Notes: generated from the letters alone by a model not told the origin. Shown: positions 15,801-24,752, counted from the first letter of the stretch. The stretch: 45,383 nucleotides of DNA from Pelagibius sp. (GCF_028281305.1 NZ_JANQKD010000097.1:1-45383), one strand, 5' to 3'. A program made the numbers and translations.

Positions 15801-16253
15801 ATGACAAAGAAAGTACTGGTTCCCATCGACCTGGAACACAAAAGCTCCTGGGCCAAGGCGCTGCCCAATGGCGTCGATCAGGCCCGCATCCTGGGGGGCG
15901 AGGTCTGGCTGATGACGGTCGTCCCGCACATTCCCTCCGGTATCGATTGGCGCTATGCCATCCGCGGCGAGGAGCACGGCTCGATCGACTATGACGTGAA
16001 GGAGTTCGTCAAACAGGCCGAGGGGCGTTTGAAGGAACTGGCAGGCGAGCTGATTCCGGAAGATCTCTTCGGCGGCATCATCGCCGCCCACGGGACGATC
16101 TACGAGAAGATCGTCGAAGCGGCGGAGCAGGTCGGCGCGGATCTGATCGTCATGGCCGCCCACCGCCCCTCGCTGAAGGACTATCTGCTCGGCCCCAACA
16201 CGGCGCGGGTCGCCCGCCATGCGCCCTGCTCGGTGCACATCGTGCGCGACTGA
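15801..16253 (+). CDS. Universal stress protein (UspA family)
   Basis: Cytoplasmic 150-aa UspA-fold protein. The start MTKKVLVPIDLEHKSSW contains the first strand and Asp that contact ATP, and the C-terminal MAAHRPSLKDYLLGPNTARVARHAPCSVHIVR carries the G-x9-G-S/N type ATP motif (LGPNTARV). It probably reports energy state or stress to the BCCT/lipoprotein pair, because it is the third gene of the same tight operon (18-bp gap). TeaD-type Usp proteins are known to regulate compatible-solute transporters such as TeaABC, which supports the reading. It is convergent with the FAD oxidoreductase gene. Confidence 0.92.
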   Translation: MTKKVLVPIDLEHKSSWAKALPNGVDQARILGGEVWLMTVVPHIPSGIDWRYAIRGEEHGSIDYDVKEFVKQAEGRLKELAGELIPEDLFGGIIAAHGTIYEKIVEAAEQVGADLIVMAAHRPSLKDYLLGPNTARVARHAPCSVHIVRD

Positions 16254-16274
16254 CCGCAACCGGCGTGCGGACCT

Positions 16275-17639
16275 TCAGCCGCGCGCGTCCTGCAGTCCGT
16301 AGAAACCGTAAGCCGCCGCCAGGTAGGCCTTGCGCAGGAACGGCAGGGGAAAGCGCGGCAACGGCGCGCGCAGCACCGCCGGCAGGGCCTCGGCTCCCTG
16401 GCGCCCGGCGACCAACGCCGCCAGCGCCCGCCCGGCATAGGCGGTCAAGGCAACGCCGTTGCCGTGATAGGCCAGGGCGGCGAAAAGACCCGCCTCCCGG
16501 CCGCCGCCACGGCCTTCTTCCAGAGCGCCGACAAAGGGCACCAGCGGTTGGCTGAGACAGACCAGCCCGCGCCAGAAGAACTCCGTCTCAACCTCACGCC
16601 ACAGAGGAAAATGCCGCTCGAAAGCATGGCGCAGGCGCTGCGCACCACGCTCTGCGGCTGCCGGCGAGCCCGACACCCCGCCGCGCCCGCCGAAAAGAAA
16701 CCGACCGTCCGGCAGCAAGCGGAAGTAATGCAGCAGCCGGCGGCTGTCGGCGCACATGGTGGTCGCCGTCCAGCCCTGCGCCGCCCGTTCCGCTTCGCTC
16801 AGGGGCCGGGTGACCAGGATGTTGGAGAGCACCGGCAACAGCCGGCCCGCCAGTCCGGGCAGGCGCTGCTCCTCACTGTAGCCGTTGGTCGCGATGATGA
16901 CCTTGCGGGCGGAGAGCCGGCCCTGCGGCGTGACCAGCAGGAAGCCGGCAGCGCTGCGTTCCACGGCGAGGACGGGCGAGTTGCCGAAAACCCTGACCCC
17001 GGCGTCGACCACGGCGCGCGCGAGGCCGCGCAGGTACTTCAACGGATGAAGGCCGGTGCCCAGAGGAACCAGGAAGCCGCCGTGAAAGCCGCTGGCTGCG
17101 AGCCCCCGCCCGGCCAGGTCTGCAGGCGAGAGAATCTCGGAGTCGAGACCGAAGAGCCGGCGCAGGGTCTCCTGCTCGGCGCGCATCTCCACCAGCCGGC
17201 CCGGGCGGTGGGCGAGCACGATCTCGCCTTCCCCCGTCAGATCCGCTGCGATACCGCGGCGGGCGCAGAAGTCCTTCACCAGATCGATGGCTTCCGTCTG
17301 AACCTGGAAGAAGCGGCGCGTCTCTTCGCGGCCGTAGCGGCGCTCCATGGCGCCATAGCCCAACTTCGCGCCGCCCAGACAGCAGAAGCCGCCGTTGCGC
17401 CCGGAGGCGCCCCAGCCGGGGGTCCCCGCCTCCAGCACGGCGACATCCATACTGTCTTCTTCGGCCAGGCACAGCGCCGCCGTCAGGCCGGTATAGCCGG
17501 CGCCGATGACGGCAACGTCACAGGCCGCCTCCCCCGCCAGGGCGGGTGTCTCGCGGTCCAGCGGCGGGGCCGAAGCCTCCCAATAGCTGCCGACCGCCGC
17601 AGCGCGGTCGTAGAGGCTGGGGTGATAGAGACGGGTCAT
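16275..17639 (-). CDS. FAD-dependent amine oxidoreductase (DAO/PuuB type)
   Basis: Flavin oxidoreductase of 454 aa. The N-terminus LYHPSLYDRAAAVGSYWEASAPP followed by VAVIGAGYTGLTAALCLAEE is typical of the gamma-glutamylputrescine oxidase/glycine-type amine oxidase group. The next features are LEAGTPGWGASGRNGGFCCLGG (flavin-contact loop) and a C-terminal YHGNGVALTAYAGRALA that closes over FAD. The reaction would be oxidation of a secondary or primary amine with release of an aldehyde. It sits alone, convergent with the Usp operon and divergent from the HlyU-family gene. The substrate is not determined by the sequence. Confidence 0.88.
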   Translation of the reverse strand: MTRLYHPSLYDRAAAVGSYWEASAPPLDRETPALAGEAACDVAVIGAGYTGLTAALCLAEEDSMDVAVLEAGTPGWGASGRNGGFCCLGGAKLGYGAMERRYGREETRRFFQVQTEAIDLVKDFCARRGIAADLTGEGEIVLAHRPGRLVEMRAEQETLRRLFGLDSEILSPADLAGRGLAASGFHGGFLVPLGTGLHPLKYLRGLARAVVDAGVRVFGNSPVLAVERSAAGFLLVTPQGRLSARKVIIATNGYSEEQRLPGLAGRLLPVLSNILVTRPLSEAERAAQGWTATTMCADSRRLLHYFRLLPDGRFLFGGRGGVSGSPAAAERGAQRLRHAFERHFPLWREVETEFFWRGLVCLSQPLVPFVGALEEGRGGGREAGLFAALAYHGNGVALTAYAGRALAALVAGRQGAEALPAVLRAPLPRFPLPFLRKAYLAAAYGFYGLQDARG

Positions 17640-17751
17640 AACAAGGGTCTATTGGATTTCACGGTTCCTGCAAAGGGCGGCCCGCTCTAGGAAGAGTGGC
17701 CCGGGCGCGCTATGCTCCGCGAAACAGGCATCAGAACCGGGGATCGGAACC

Positions 17752-18036
17752 ATGGGCTTCTTAAGTAAGCTGTTCGGCGGTGGCGGCGGCGAGACCGCCG
17801 CCCCGAGCGCTGAGGCGATCGAGTACAAGGGCTTTCAGATTCAACCGGCAGCGCGGCGCCAGGGCGGCCAATGGCTCACCGCCGGCGTCATCCGCAAGGA
17901 AGTCGACGGCGAAGTGAGGGAACACAGTTTCCTGCGCGCCGACACCCACGCCTCGCAACAGGATGCAGACGACTTCGCGCTGGTGAAAGGGCGGCAGATC
18001 ATCGACGAACAAGGCGACCGCCTGTTCAAGGACTAG
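17752..18036 (+). CDS. HlyU-family protein
   Basis: A 94-aa protein of the HlyU family. It has the family's MGFLSKLFGG start, EYKGFQIQPAARRQGGQWLTAGVIRKE in the middle and a C-terminal DEQGDRLFKD. Despite the name, this family is distinct from the ArsR-type Vibrio HlyU and its biochemical role is not settled. GGGGATCGG lies before the start. It is followed after 24 bp by a small hypothetical gene on the same strand, probably in the same transcript. Confidence 0.85.
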   Translation: MGFLSKLFGGGGGETAAPSAEAIEYKGFQIQPAARRQGGQWLTAGVIRKEVDGEVREHSFLRADTHASQQDADDFALVKGRQIIDEQGDRLFKD

Positions 18037-18060
18037 GCACCTTTCTTCCGGATTGGCCCC

Positions 18061-18345
18061 ATGAACCTCGATGCCTTTCGTGACAGCCTTCAGGCCGGCG
18101 AACCGCCGGCGGGCCTGAGCCTGCCCCTCGCCGCGCTGTGGCAGGCCGCCAAGGGCGACTGGGATGCCGCCCACCGCCTGGCTCAGGCCGACGACAGCGC
18201 CGCGGGTGCCTGGGTCCATGCTTATCTGCACCGGGTGGAAGGCGACGAGAGCAACGCCGGCTATTGGTACCGCCGTGCCGGCAAGGACCACCCCAAAGGC
18301 CCCTTGGACGAGGAGTGGACGGCCATCGCCGGCGCCCTGCTCTGA
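18061..18345 (+). CDS. Small conserved-looking hypothetical protein
   Basis: A 94-aa protein with no recognised domain. The pattern ALWQAAKGDWDAAHRLAQADD...WVHAYLHRVEGDESNAGYWYRRAGKD looks like a pair of helix-turn-helix TPR-like repeats. I have seen this motif set in short bacterial proteins of unknown role. No signal peptide or membrane segment. It follows the HlyU-family gene closely and ends just before the convergent LysR gene. No strong ribosome site, so translation may depend on the upstream gene. Confidence 0.62.
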   Translation: MNLDAFRDSLQAGEPPAGLSLPLAALWQAAKGDWDAAHRLAQADDSAAGAWVHAYLHRVEGDESNAGYWYRRAGKDHPKGPLDEEWTAIAGALL

Positions 18346-18360
18346 TCCCGTCGGAACACT

Positions 18361-19281
18361 CTATCGCCGCGCATTTGCAACCCGCATACCGGCTGGCGTC
18401 GGGCGCAGCGAGCGTTCGATGAACTCGCCCAGCGCTTCGGCGGCCGTGTTGTGTTTCTTCTTGCTGCGGTAGAGACGGACCACCACATCGCCGAGGGCCG
18501 GCAGCCCGCTGGCCGGACCCAGCACCGGAACCCCCTCGCCGATGGTGCCGGCGGCGAAGGCCGAAACGCCCAGCCCGGCCAGCACCGCGGCCTGCAGGCT
18601 GGCGGTGCAGGCCGCGGTGTAGATCAGGCGATGCTCGATGCCGCGGGCGGCGAGACCCTCCAACATGGCCTCCCGATAGAAGCAGCCGGCCGGGTAGACC
18701 GCGAGCGGCAGCGGCGTGTCCTGCCTTTGCAGGAGTTGGCCATGGCCGACCCAGAGGATCGGCTCGCGCCAGAGCACCTTGCCCGGCGGTGCGTCCTGGC
18801 GGGGCTGACGCATGAGCACAAGATCCAGCTGCTCGGCACGCAGCATTTCGGTCAGATCCACCGCCATACCGGAGACCACTTCGATCTCAAAGGCGGAGTG
18901 CAGGCGCATGAAGCGGTTCAGCAGCGGCGGCAGCTGGGTCACCGCCAGTCCTTCCTGCGTGCCGAGCCGCACCTTGCCGGACCCGACCGGCAGACGCAGG
19001 GCAGCCACGGCATCGCTTTCGATGCGCAGCAGATCGCGCGCATACCCCAAAAGAACAGCCCCCTCCGCCGTGACCGCGACCCCTTGCTTGGAGCGCACCA
19101 GCAGCCGCGCCTTGGTAAGAGCCTCCAGCTTGGAGATCTGGTTGCTGATGGTCGACTGGGAGCGCCCGATCCGGTGTCCGGCCCCGGTGAAACTGCCGGC
19201 CTCCACCGCCGCGACAAAGGTCCTCAGCAACTCCAAGTCAAGCTGAGGGCGGGGATAATGCACCGGTGCGTGCCAATCCAT
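18361..19281 (-). CDS. LysR-family regulator, divergent from the nicotianamine-synthase-like operon
   Basis: Transcription regulator of 306 aa. The HTH is at about residues 15-70 (LELLRTFVAAVEAGSFTGAGHRIGRSQSTISNQISKLE), followed by the effector-binding domain (GKVRLGTQEGLAVTQLPPLLNRF, VDLTEMLRAEQLDLVLMR). I chose the ATG at 19281 (MDWHAPVHYP) over that at 19299 because GAGGGG lies 6 nt before it. The gene is divergent from the NAS-like/LysE genes with 109 bp between, the standard LTTR arrangement with its target. LysR-type control of LysE exporters is well known (LysG/ArgP). Confidence 0.93.
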   Translation of the reverse strand: MDWHAPVHYPRPQLDLELLRTFVAAVEAGSFTGAGHRIGRSQSTISNQISKLEALTKARLLVRSKQGVAVTAEGAVLLGYARDLLRIESDAVAALRLPVGSGKVRLGTQEGLAVTQLPPLLNRFMRLHSAFEIEVVSGMAVDLTEMLRAEQLDLVLMRQPRQDAPPGKVLWREPILWVGHGQLLQRQDTPLPLAVYPAGCFYREAMLEGLAARGIEHRLIYTAACTASLQAAVLAGLGVSAFAAGTIGEGVPVLGPASGLPALGDVVVRLYRSKKKHNTAAEALGEFIERSLRPTPAGMRVANARR

Positions 19282-19390
19282 CGAAATCCCCTCTGACATG
19301 TATCCGAATTACGAATGTGACATAGGGTTGTGGTTTGAGCAATCATTGGGGTTACTCGGTACGCTGTGCCTCTGACAGGAAGGCAGGAAG
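19282..19390. promoter_or_regulatory. Divergent promoter region
   Basis: 109 bp shared by the LysR gene and the NAS-like operon, clearly more AT-rich than the genes. It holds a partial palindrome CGAATTACG at about 19305 that could be the LysR half-site. No consensus -35/-10 is certain. Confidence 0.35.
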
Positions 19391-20278
19391 ATGGAAGAGC
19401 GGATCCAGGATGGGTTGCTGCGCGGGCTTGCCGGTTTCTACCCCGGGTCCGAGCTGCTGAAGCGGTTCGGAGACCATATCCAATCCTTAGTTGAGGCTGC
19501 AGAGCAGACGGCAGAGGACGGCGATCCTGAACGCCACATCGCCGCCTTGCTGGCGTTGGAGGCTGTGCTGCTGAGCGACCTGCTGTCCGATCCGGAAGCG
19601 CGCGAAGTGGTGCATGGCGAGGACCTGCAGGCCGCCATGGCGACCAGCCAGCGGCTGTTCGCCGATTTCGAGTGCCGCCTGGAAGACGCCTTCGTAGCGG
19701 ACATCGCCCGGGTCAAGGATCCACAGCGCTACCTCAGCGACTGCGAGTCGGAAACGCGCGGCTACCTCGCCCGCTACCGCGCCTTGGCGGCCGCGGAGGT
19801 CGCCCTGGCCGGAATCGGCCCGCAGGACCGGGTCGTCTTCGTCGGCGCCGGATGCCTGCCCGTCACGGCAATGGAGTACGTGCGCCGGACAGGCTGCCGG
19901 GTGGACGCCGTCGAAATCCTCCGCGACAGGGCCGCGCAGGCCGGCGCGGTCATCGAACGCCTGGGCCTGGCCGACAGCCTGCAGGTGATCCCCGCCGACG
20001 GGCGCACGGTCGACTTTGCCGGATACAATGTCATTCTGGTGGGGGTTCTGGCCGAACCCAAGGCCGCGATCTTCGCCCGCATCGCGGGCAGCGCCGCCCC
20101 GGACAGCCGCGTGCTCTGCCGCACGACGGAGGGCCTGCGTCAGTTCATCTACAAGCCGACGGCGCCGGAGTCCCTGCTGCCCTATCAGGCCCAGGCGATC
20201 AGCCGCGCCCGCGGCTTCCAGACGCTCTCCACCCTGTGCCTGGGGCGGGTGTCGCTGAAACCGGACGGCGCGGCCTGA
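19391..20278 (+). CDS. Nicotianamine-synthase-like protein (CntL type)
   Basis: SAM-using enzyme of 295 aa. The first ~140 residues are helical, followed by a Rossmann domain opening with VVFVGAGCLPVTAMEYV (149-163), which fits the GxGxLPxT motif of nicotianamine synthases and CntL, and the acidic VDAVEI (171-176) for SAM. The later stretch SRVLCRTTEGLRQFIYKP fits the GA.LLVRSA.G.R.FLYP motif of the family. CntL-type enzymes add an aminobutyrate group from SAM to an amino acid to build metallophores. The length is close to CntL and archaeal NAS (about 270 aa). Its stop overlaps the start of the LysE exporter gene (TGATG). A generic methyltransferase cannot be fully excluded. The ribosome site is AGGAAGGCAGGAAG. 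Confidence 0.55.
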   Translation: MEERIQDGLLRGLAGFYPGSELLKRFGDHIQSLVEAAEQTAEDGDPERHIAALLALEAVLLSDLLSDPEAREVVHGEDLQAAMATSQRLFADFECRLEDAFVADIARVKDPQRYLSDCESETRGYLARYRALAAAEVALAGIGPQDRVVFVGAGCLPVTAMEYVRRTGCRVDAVEILRDRAAQAGAVIERLGLADSLQVIPADGRTVDFAGYNVILVGVLAEPKAAIFARIAGSAAPDSRVLCRTTEGLRQFIYKPTAPESLLPYQAQAISRARGFQTLSTLCLGRVSLKPDGAA

Positions 20279-20925
20279 TGGAAACCCACCTCGGACTGCT
20301 GAGTGTTGCCGGCGTCTGGGCGATCGCCGCCATGTCGCCGGGGCCGAACTTTCTGATCTCCGCACAGTCCACCCTGCTGTTCGGGCGCAGGAAAGGTCTG
20401 GCCACCGTGTTGGGCATCGTCTGCGGCACCGTGGTCTGGGGGCTGGCCGGTTTCTTCGGCCTCTCCGCCGTGATGGCCGCCGCGCCCGGTGCCTTTCTCG
20501 TGCTTTCGGTCATCGGCGGCGGCTACCTCATCTATCTCGGCCTGCGCCTGGTCTACAGCGCGCTCGGCGCGTCCGGCCTGGGCGCCGCCTTGCAGGAAAA
20601 TCCGCCATCGGAAGTGTCGGCCTGGCGCCGCGGTCTGCTGACGAACCTCGCCAACCCCAAGACCGTCGCTTTCGTCGGCAGCCTCTTCATTGCGACCCTG
20701 CCGGCCCCCGCGCCGCTTTGGGTCGGGCTTGCCGCCGTGACCATCATGGCCGTCACCTCCTTCACCTGGTACTCGCTGGTGGTCGCCACCCTGGCCTGGC
20801 CGCAGATCCGCGCTGCCTATGGCCGTGCCCAGGGCTGGATCAACGCCACCGCCGGCATCGTCTTCGTGTTCCTCGGTCTTCGCCTGGCTGTCTCCGACCT
20901 TCCGACTCTGGCAGCCGGCGCCTAG
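20278..20925 (+). CDS. LysE/RhtB-family exporter
   Basis: Inner-membrane amino-acid-type exporter, 215 aa, six hydrophobic segments. The start METHLGLLSVAGVWAIAAMSPGPNFLISAQSTL is the typical LysE first helix with the SPGPN motif, and the internal RRGLLTNLANPKTVAFVGSLF is its second signature. The ATG overlaps the stop of the NAS-like gene by one base (TGATG), so the two proteins are made in coupled fashion. The exporter is therefore likely to carry the NAS-like product out of the cell. It is followed by 99 bp and the methyltransferase-like gene. Confidence 0.92.
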   Translation: METHLGLLSVAGVWAIAAMSPGPNFLISAQSTLLFGRRKGLATVLGIVCGTVVWGLAGFFGLSAVMAAAPGAFLVLSVIGGGYLIYLGLRLVYSALGASGLGAALQENPPSEVSAWRRGLLTNLANPKTVAFVGSLFIATLPAPAPLWVGLAAVTIMAVTSFTWYSLVVATLAWPQIRAAYGRAQGWINATAGIVFVFLGLRLAVSDLPTLAAGA

Positions 20926-21024
20926 TGCGGTCCCCGGGAGGGACGCTTCCGGCGCTCTCCGGCGGACCCGTCGATTGCAGTCAATCCCCTTCCCCCAAAG
21001 CTTTGTGCAAAAGGAGACGTCACC

Positions 21025-22065
21025 GTGTCAGATGCTGCTGATCTCTTGATTGCCAACGACAGTCCCTCGGAGGCTTCCACGCTTGACCTGGCAAGCGTGG
21101 AGGTCTCCGCCAAAAGCTTCCTCGGCCTGGCGCAGCCGTCATGTCTGACAGAGACCCTGCGTTTGCGGCTCACCGACCAGTGCTATCTGCCAAAGGCCGA
21201 TGCGCCCTTGCGGGACTGGGTCGCGCGGGTGGCCTGCCCGGCTTTCCTGGCCTACCGCCGCAAGCACCCGGAGGCCGCCGCGGCACTCAGGCGGTTCTGC
21301 ACGATCGGCACCGGCGCCGGCCTGGACGCTCTGGCCGCAGCGGAGGTGCTGAAGCCCGCCATGATCGCAGTCACCGACCTGCACCGCGCCGTGGTCGACC
21401 AGGCCATGGCCAACGTTCTTGCCAACCTGAAGCGGCCGGACAGCGTCATCCTGCGCAGCGGCGTGGGCGATCTGCTCGCTCCTTTTGCCGGCAGCGGTCT
21501 CAGCTTCGACCTGATCTACGAGAACCTGCCGAACATTCCGCTGCCGGCAGACATCTCCCTGGAAGACGGACAGGCCAGTTCCAGCTTCATCGCCCCGCGC
21601 AGGGAAGCTCTTCCGCCGCTGGCCCGCGATTTCCTGCTGGACCTGCATGTCGCCTTCCTGCTGCAGGCGCGCGGCTTCCTCAGCCCCGGCGGCAGGGTGC
21701 TCTGTTCCATCGGCGGGCGGCTGCCGCTGCGCGCCATGCTGCACAGCTTTGCGGCCGTGGACTTCAGTGCCGAGATTCTGCTCTACAGCTGGAAAATCCA
21801 GAGCGAGCCCGAGGAGGTGATCGGCGGTTATGCCGAAGCACAGAGCAACGGCCGCGGGCCCTTCCACTTCTACCTGGCCGAGGATCTGGACGCGGCCTTC
21901 GCCGGCGCCGCGCCGGTGCAGTCCACAAGCGAGGCGCTGGCCCTGGAAAGCGCGCTGGCGCCCAAGCGGATCGACCCGGCCAGCGCCCTCAAGCTGCACC
22001 GGGCGGGCAGAACCATCGGCCACACCACAGTCGTGATCGAAGGACGGCCGACCGCAGGGAGTTAA
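21025..22065 (+). CDS. SAM-dependent methyltransferase-like protein
   Basis: A 346-aa class I methyltransferase-fold protein. GTGAGLDALAAAEVL (95-109) is motif I, VTDLHRAVVDQAMAN (116-130) holds the acidic motif II residue, and LIYENLPNIPLP (163-174) corresponds to the (N/D)PPY-type motif of PrmC/HemK-like amine or amide N-methyltransferases. The start is GTG with a strong AAGGAGA site 7 nt upstream. Downstream of the NAS-like/LysE pair in the same direction, it could methylate the compound they make and export. It ends tail-to-tail, overlapping by 4 nt, with the ABC importer operon. The name of the substrate is unknown. Confidence 0.7.
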   Translation: MSDAADLLIANDSPSEASTLDLASVEVSAKSFLGLAQPSCLTETLRLRLTDQCYLPKADAPLRDWVARVACPAFLAYRRKHPEAAAALRRFCTIGTGAGLDALAAAEVLKPAMIAVTDLHRAVVDQAMANVLANLKRPDSVILRSGVGDLLAPFAGSGLSFDLIYENLPNIPLPADISLEDGQASSSFIAPRREALPPLARDFLLDLHVAFLLQARGFLSPGGRVLCSIGGRLPLRAMLHSFAAVDFSAEILLYSWKIQSEPEEVIGGYAEAQSNGRGPFHFYLAEDLDAAFAGAAPVQSTSEALALESALAPKRIDPASALKLHRAGRTIGHTTVVIEGRPTAGS

Positions 22066-22898
22066 GAGCCAGCGTTTCGCCGCCGCGGCATGCCGACGCG
22101 CGGGACCGCGGCGAGCAGTGCCTGGGTGTAGGGATGCCGGGGGGCGTTGAAGACGGATTCGACGCCCCCTTCCTCCACCACCTCGCCGTGGCGCATGACC
22201 GCAACGCGGTCGGCAACATGCCGCACGACGGCGAGGTCGTGGGAGATGAAGAGGTAGCTGAGGCCGAGGCGTTCGCGCAGGTCCATGAAGAGGTTCAGCA
22301 CCTGGGCCTGCACCGAGACGTCCAGCGCCGAAACCGGCTCGTCGGCAACGATGAGATCGGGATGGGTAATCAAGGCGCGGGCGATCGCGATGCGCTGGCG
22401 CTGGCCGCCGGAGAACTCGTGCGGAAAGCGCTCCGCATCGCGCGGCTTCAGGCCGACGGAGTCCAGGACCTCGGCAATGCGCGCCTTGCGCTCGGCGGCG
22501 CTCACGCCGCTCTCCAGCGCGTCCAGCGGCTCGGCGATGGTCCAGCCGATCTTGCGCCGCGGGTCGAGGGAGCCGTAGGGGTCCTGGAAGACCATCTGCG
22601 CGTGGCGCCGCAGAGCCCGCAGACCGGCGGGCGGGAGCGCGAAGACATCCTGCCCCATCATCTCCACCCGCCCGGCCGTCGGCCTCTCCAGCGCCAGGAC
22701 CGTGCGCGCCAGGCTGGACTTGCCGCTGCCCGACTCGCCCACCACGGCCAGGCTCTCCCCCTTGGCGAGGTGCAGGTTGACGGCGTTCAGCGCCCGGAAG
22801 CGCGGCGCCGGCGCCAAGAGACGTTCGCGCGGCAGGGGGTAGTCGAGGGTGAGGCCCTCGACGCGCAGCAGCATGGGGCCTGTCTCGCCTGCCGTCAT
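22062..22898 (-). CDS. ABC importer ATPase, Dpp/OppF type
   Basis: Second ATPase of a peptide/nickel-type importer, 278 aa. It shows Walker A GESGSGKSS, Q-loop MVFQDPYGSLDPR, signature EFSGGQRQRIAIAR, Walker B LIVADEPVSALD, the H-loop SHDLAVVRHVADR and the C-terminal HPYTQALLAAVP typical of OppF/DppF. The start ([11 protein letters not shown]) overlaps the preceding gene's stop as ATGA. The two ATPase genes are coupled and last in the operon. The operon order M20, binding protein, permease, permease, ATPase, ATPase is classical. Confidence 0.92.
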   Translation of the reverse strand: MTAGETGPMLLRVEGLTLDYPLPRERLLAPAPRFRALNAVNLHLAKGESLAVVGESGSGKSSLARTVLALERPTAGRVEMMGQDVFALPPAGLRALRRHAQMVFQDPYGSLDPRRKIGWTIAEPLDALESGVSAAERKARIAEVLDSVGLKPRDAERFPHEFSGGQRQRIAIARALITHPDLIVADEPVSALDVSVQAQVLNLFMDLRERLGLSYLFISHDLAVVRHVADRVAVMRHGEVVEEGGVESVFNAPRHPYTQALLAAVPRVGMPRRRNAGS

Positions 22899-23881
22899 GC
22901 CGGCAGCTCCGCGCCGTGCGGGTGGAGACAGGCGACGCGGTGCCCGTCCTCCAGCGCCCGCTCGGCCGGCGGGCCGGGCAGGCAGTCGGGCGCCGCCCGC
23001 GAGCAACGTCCCGCAAAAACACAGCCCTGAGGCCGGTGCTGCGGATCGGGAACGCGCCCGGGAATGGTGGCCAAGCGCCGCCCCGCCGGTAGGGCCCTGT
23101 CGAGGGCATGGGGCGAGGCCGCCAGCAGCCCGCGGGTGTAGGGATGGGCCATGCGCTCAAAGACCGCCGCCGTGGTACCGCGCTCCACCACACAGCCGGC
23201 GTACATCACCAGCATGGAGGCCGTGTTCTGCCAGACCACGGCGAGGTCGTGGGTGATGAGCATGAGCGCCATGCGCGCCTCGGCCGTGACATCGGCCAGG
23301 AGATCGAGAATCTCCGCCTGGCTGGTCACGTCGAGGGCGGTGGTCGGCTCGTCGGCGATAAGCACCGCCGGATCGCAGGCCAGGGCGATGGCGATCACCA
23401 CCCGCTGGCGCTGGCCACCGGAGAGCTGGTGCGGATAGAGCCCGGGCGCAAAGCGCGGCTGCGGCAGGCCGACCCGGTCCAGCAGCTTTACCGCCCGGGT
23501 CTCCGCTTCACCGCGCCCGAGGCCCATGTGCCAGCGCAGCCCCTCGGCAACCTGGTCGCCGATGGTCTTCACCGGGTTGAGCGCGGTCATGGGCTCCTGA
23601 AAGACCATGGCGATGCGCCGGCCACGGATTTGGCAAAGCGCGTCCTCGTCCAGCGCCAGGAGATTCTTGCCTTCGAAGATGACATGCCCTTCCGCCCGGG
23701 CGGCCGCCGGCAGAAGCCCCATGACGGCCAGCGCCGTCATCGACTTGCCGCAACCGGACTCGCCGACAATCCCCAGCTGCTCGCCGGCCGCAAGGTCGAA
23801 GCTGACGCCGTCCAGCAGCGTCGCCGGACCCTCCGGCGTGGCGATGGTGACGCGCAGGTCCTGCAGGCTGAGCAGTGTCAT
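22895..23881 (-). CDS. ABC importer ATPase, Dpp/OppD type
   Basis: First ATPase of the peptide/nickel-type importer, 328 aa. Walker [11 protein letters not shown]-loop [13 protein letters not shown], signature [15 protein letters not shown], Walker [13 protein letters not shown], and the H-loop ITHDLAVV. The C-terminal extension ([30 protein letters not shown], then four Cys in [20 protein letters not shown] and further C) is the oligopeptide-transporter domain that in some members carries an iron-sulfur cluster. GAGGAC precedes its start. The stop overlaps the next ATPase start by 4 nt. Confidence 0.93.
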   Translation of the reverse strand: MTLLSLQDLRVTIATPEGPATLLDGVSFDLAAGEQLGIVGESGCGKSMTALAVMGLLPAAARAEGHVIFEGKNLLALDEDALCQIRGRRIAMVFQEPMTALNPVKTIGDQVAEGLRWHMGLGRGEAETRAVKLLDRVGLPQPRFAPGLYPHQLSGGQRQRVVIAIALACDPAVLIADEPTTALDVTSQAEILDLLADVTAEARMALMLITHDLAVVWQNTASMLVMYAGCVVERGTTAAVFERMAHPYTRGLLAASPHALDRALPAGRRLATIPGRVPDPQHRPQGCVFAGRCSRAAPDCLPGPPAERALEDGHRVACLHPHGAELPA

Positions 23882-23888
23882 GGCGTCC

Positions 23889-24752
23889 TCACCGCAGCCG
23901 CCGCAGGCGCGGGTCCAGGAGGTCGCGCAGGCCGTCTCCGAGAAGGTTGAGGCCGAGGACCGTCACCATGATGGCAAGGCCCGGAAAGACCGCGAGCTGC
24001 GGGGCGATGAACATCAGGGTCTGTGCCTCGTTCAGCATCTTGCCCCAGCTCGGGTTCGGCGGCTGGGTGCCGAGACCGAGATAGCTCAGACCCGCTTCGG
24101 CCAGGATCGCCAGCGCAAACTGGATGGTCATCTGCACGATCAGCAGGCTGGCGATGTTGGGCAGGATGTGATCGATGGTGATGCGCGTGCGCCCGCGCCC
24201 CGCGACCCGCGCTGCCAGCACGAAGTCGCGCTTCCAAAGACTGAGCGCCGCCGCGCGGGTCAGCCGCGCGAAGACCGGAATGTTGAAGATGCCGATGGCG
24301 ATGATGGCATTGATCGCCCCGGGCCCGAAGAGCGCGGTGATCATCACCGCGGACAGCAGGGCGGGAAAGGCGAAGGTGAAGTCGTTGAAGCGCATCACGA
24401 CCTCCTCCACCAGCCCGCGGCGGGCCGCCGCCAGCGCGCCGAGCGGCACCCCGATGCCGGCGCCGATGCCGACGGCGACCAGAGAAACGGCGATGGAATT
24501 GACCGCCCCGGCCATGATGCGCGACAGCACGTCGCGGCCGAACTGATCGGTGCCCAGCCAGTGATCGGCCGAGGGCGGCTGCAGCTTGCCCGGAATGTCG
24601 ATGGCGCTGACGGTATAGGGCGTCCAGACCAGCGAGACCAGCGCGACTGCGACCAGCGTCAGGGTCACCGCAAGACCGATCATGAGGTTGGCCTGGCCGC
24701 GCCCGCGCTGCCAGTACTCGCGAAGGGCCGAGGTCTGCGTCTCAGACGACAT
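23889..24752 (-). CDS. ABC importer permease, Dpp/OppC type
   Basis: Inner-membrane permease, 287 aa. It has one N-terminal membrane segment followed by an OppC_N-like loop (TPYTVSAIDIPGKLQPPSADHWLGTDQFGRDVLSRIMAG, a hallmark of DppC/NikC proteins), then five further segments with the coupling-loop EAA motif (FVLAARVAGRGRTRITIDHILPN). It overlaps the upstream permease gene by 11 nt (24742-24752), and GGAGG precedes the ATG. Confidence 0.92.
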   Translation of the reverse strand: MSSETQTSALREYWQRGRGQANLMIGLAVTLTLVAVALVSLVWTPYTVSAIDIPGKLQPPSADHWLGTDQFGRDVLSRIMAGAVNSIAVSLVAVGIGAGIGVPLGALAAARRGLVEEVVMRFNDFTFAFPALLSAVMITALFGPGAINAIIAIGIFNIPVFARLTRAAALSLWKRDFVLAARVAGRGRTRITIDHILPNIASLLIVQMTIQFALAILAEAGLSYLGLGTQPPNPSWGKMLNEAQTLMFIAPQLAVFPGLAIMVTVLGLNLLGDGLRDLLDPRLRRLR

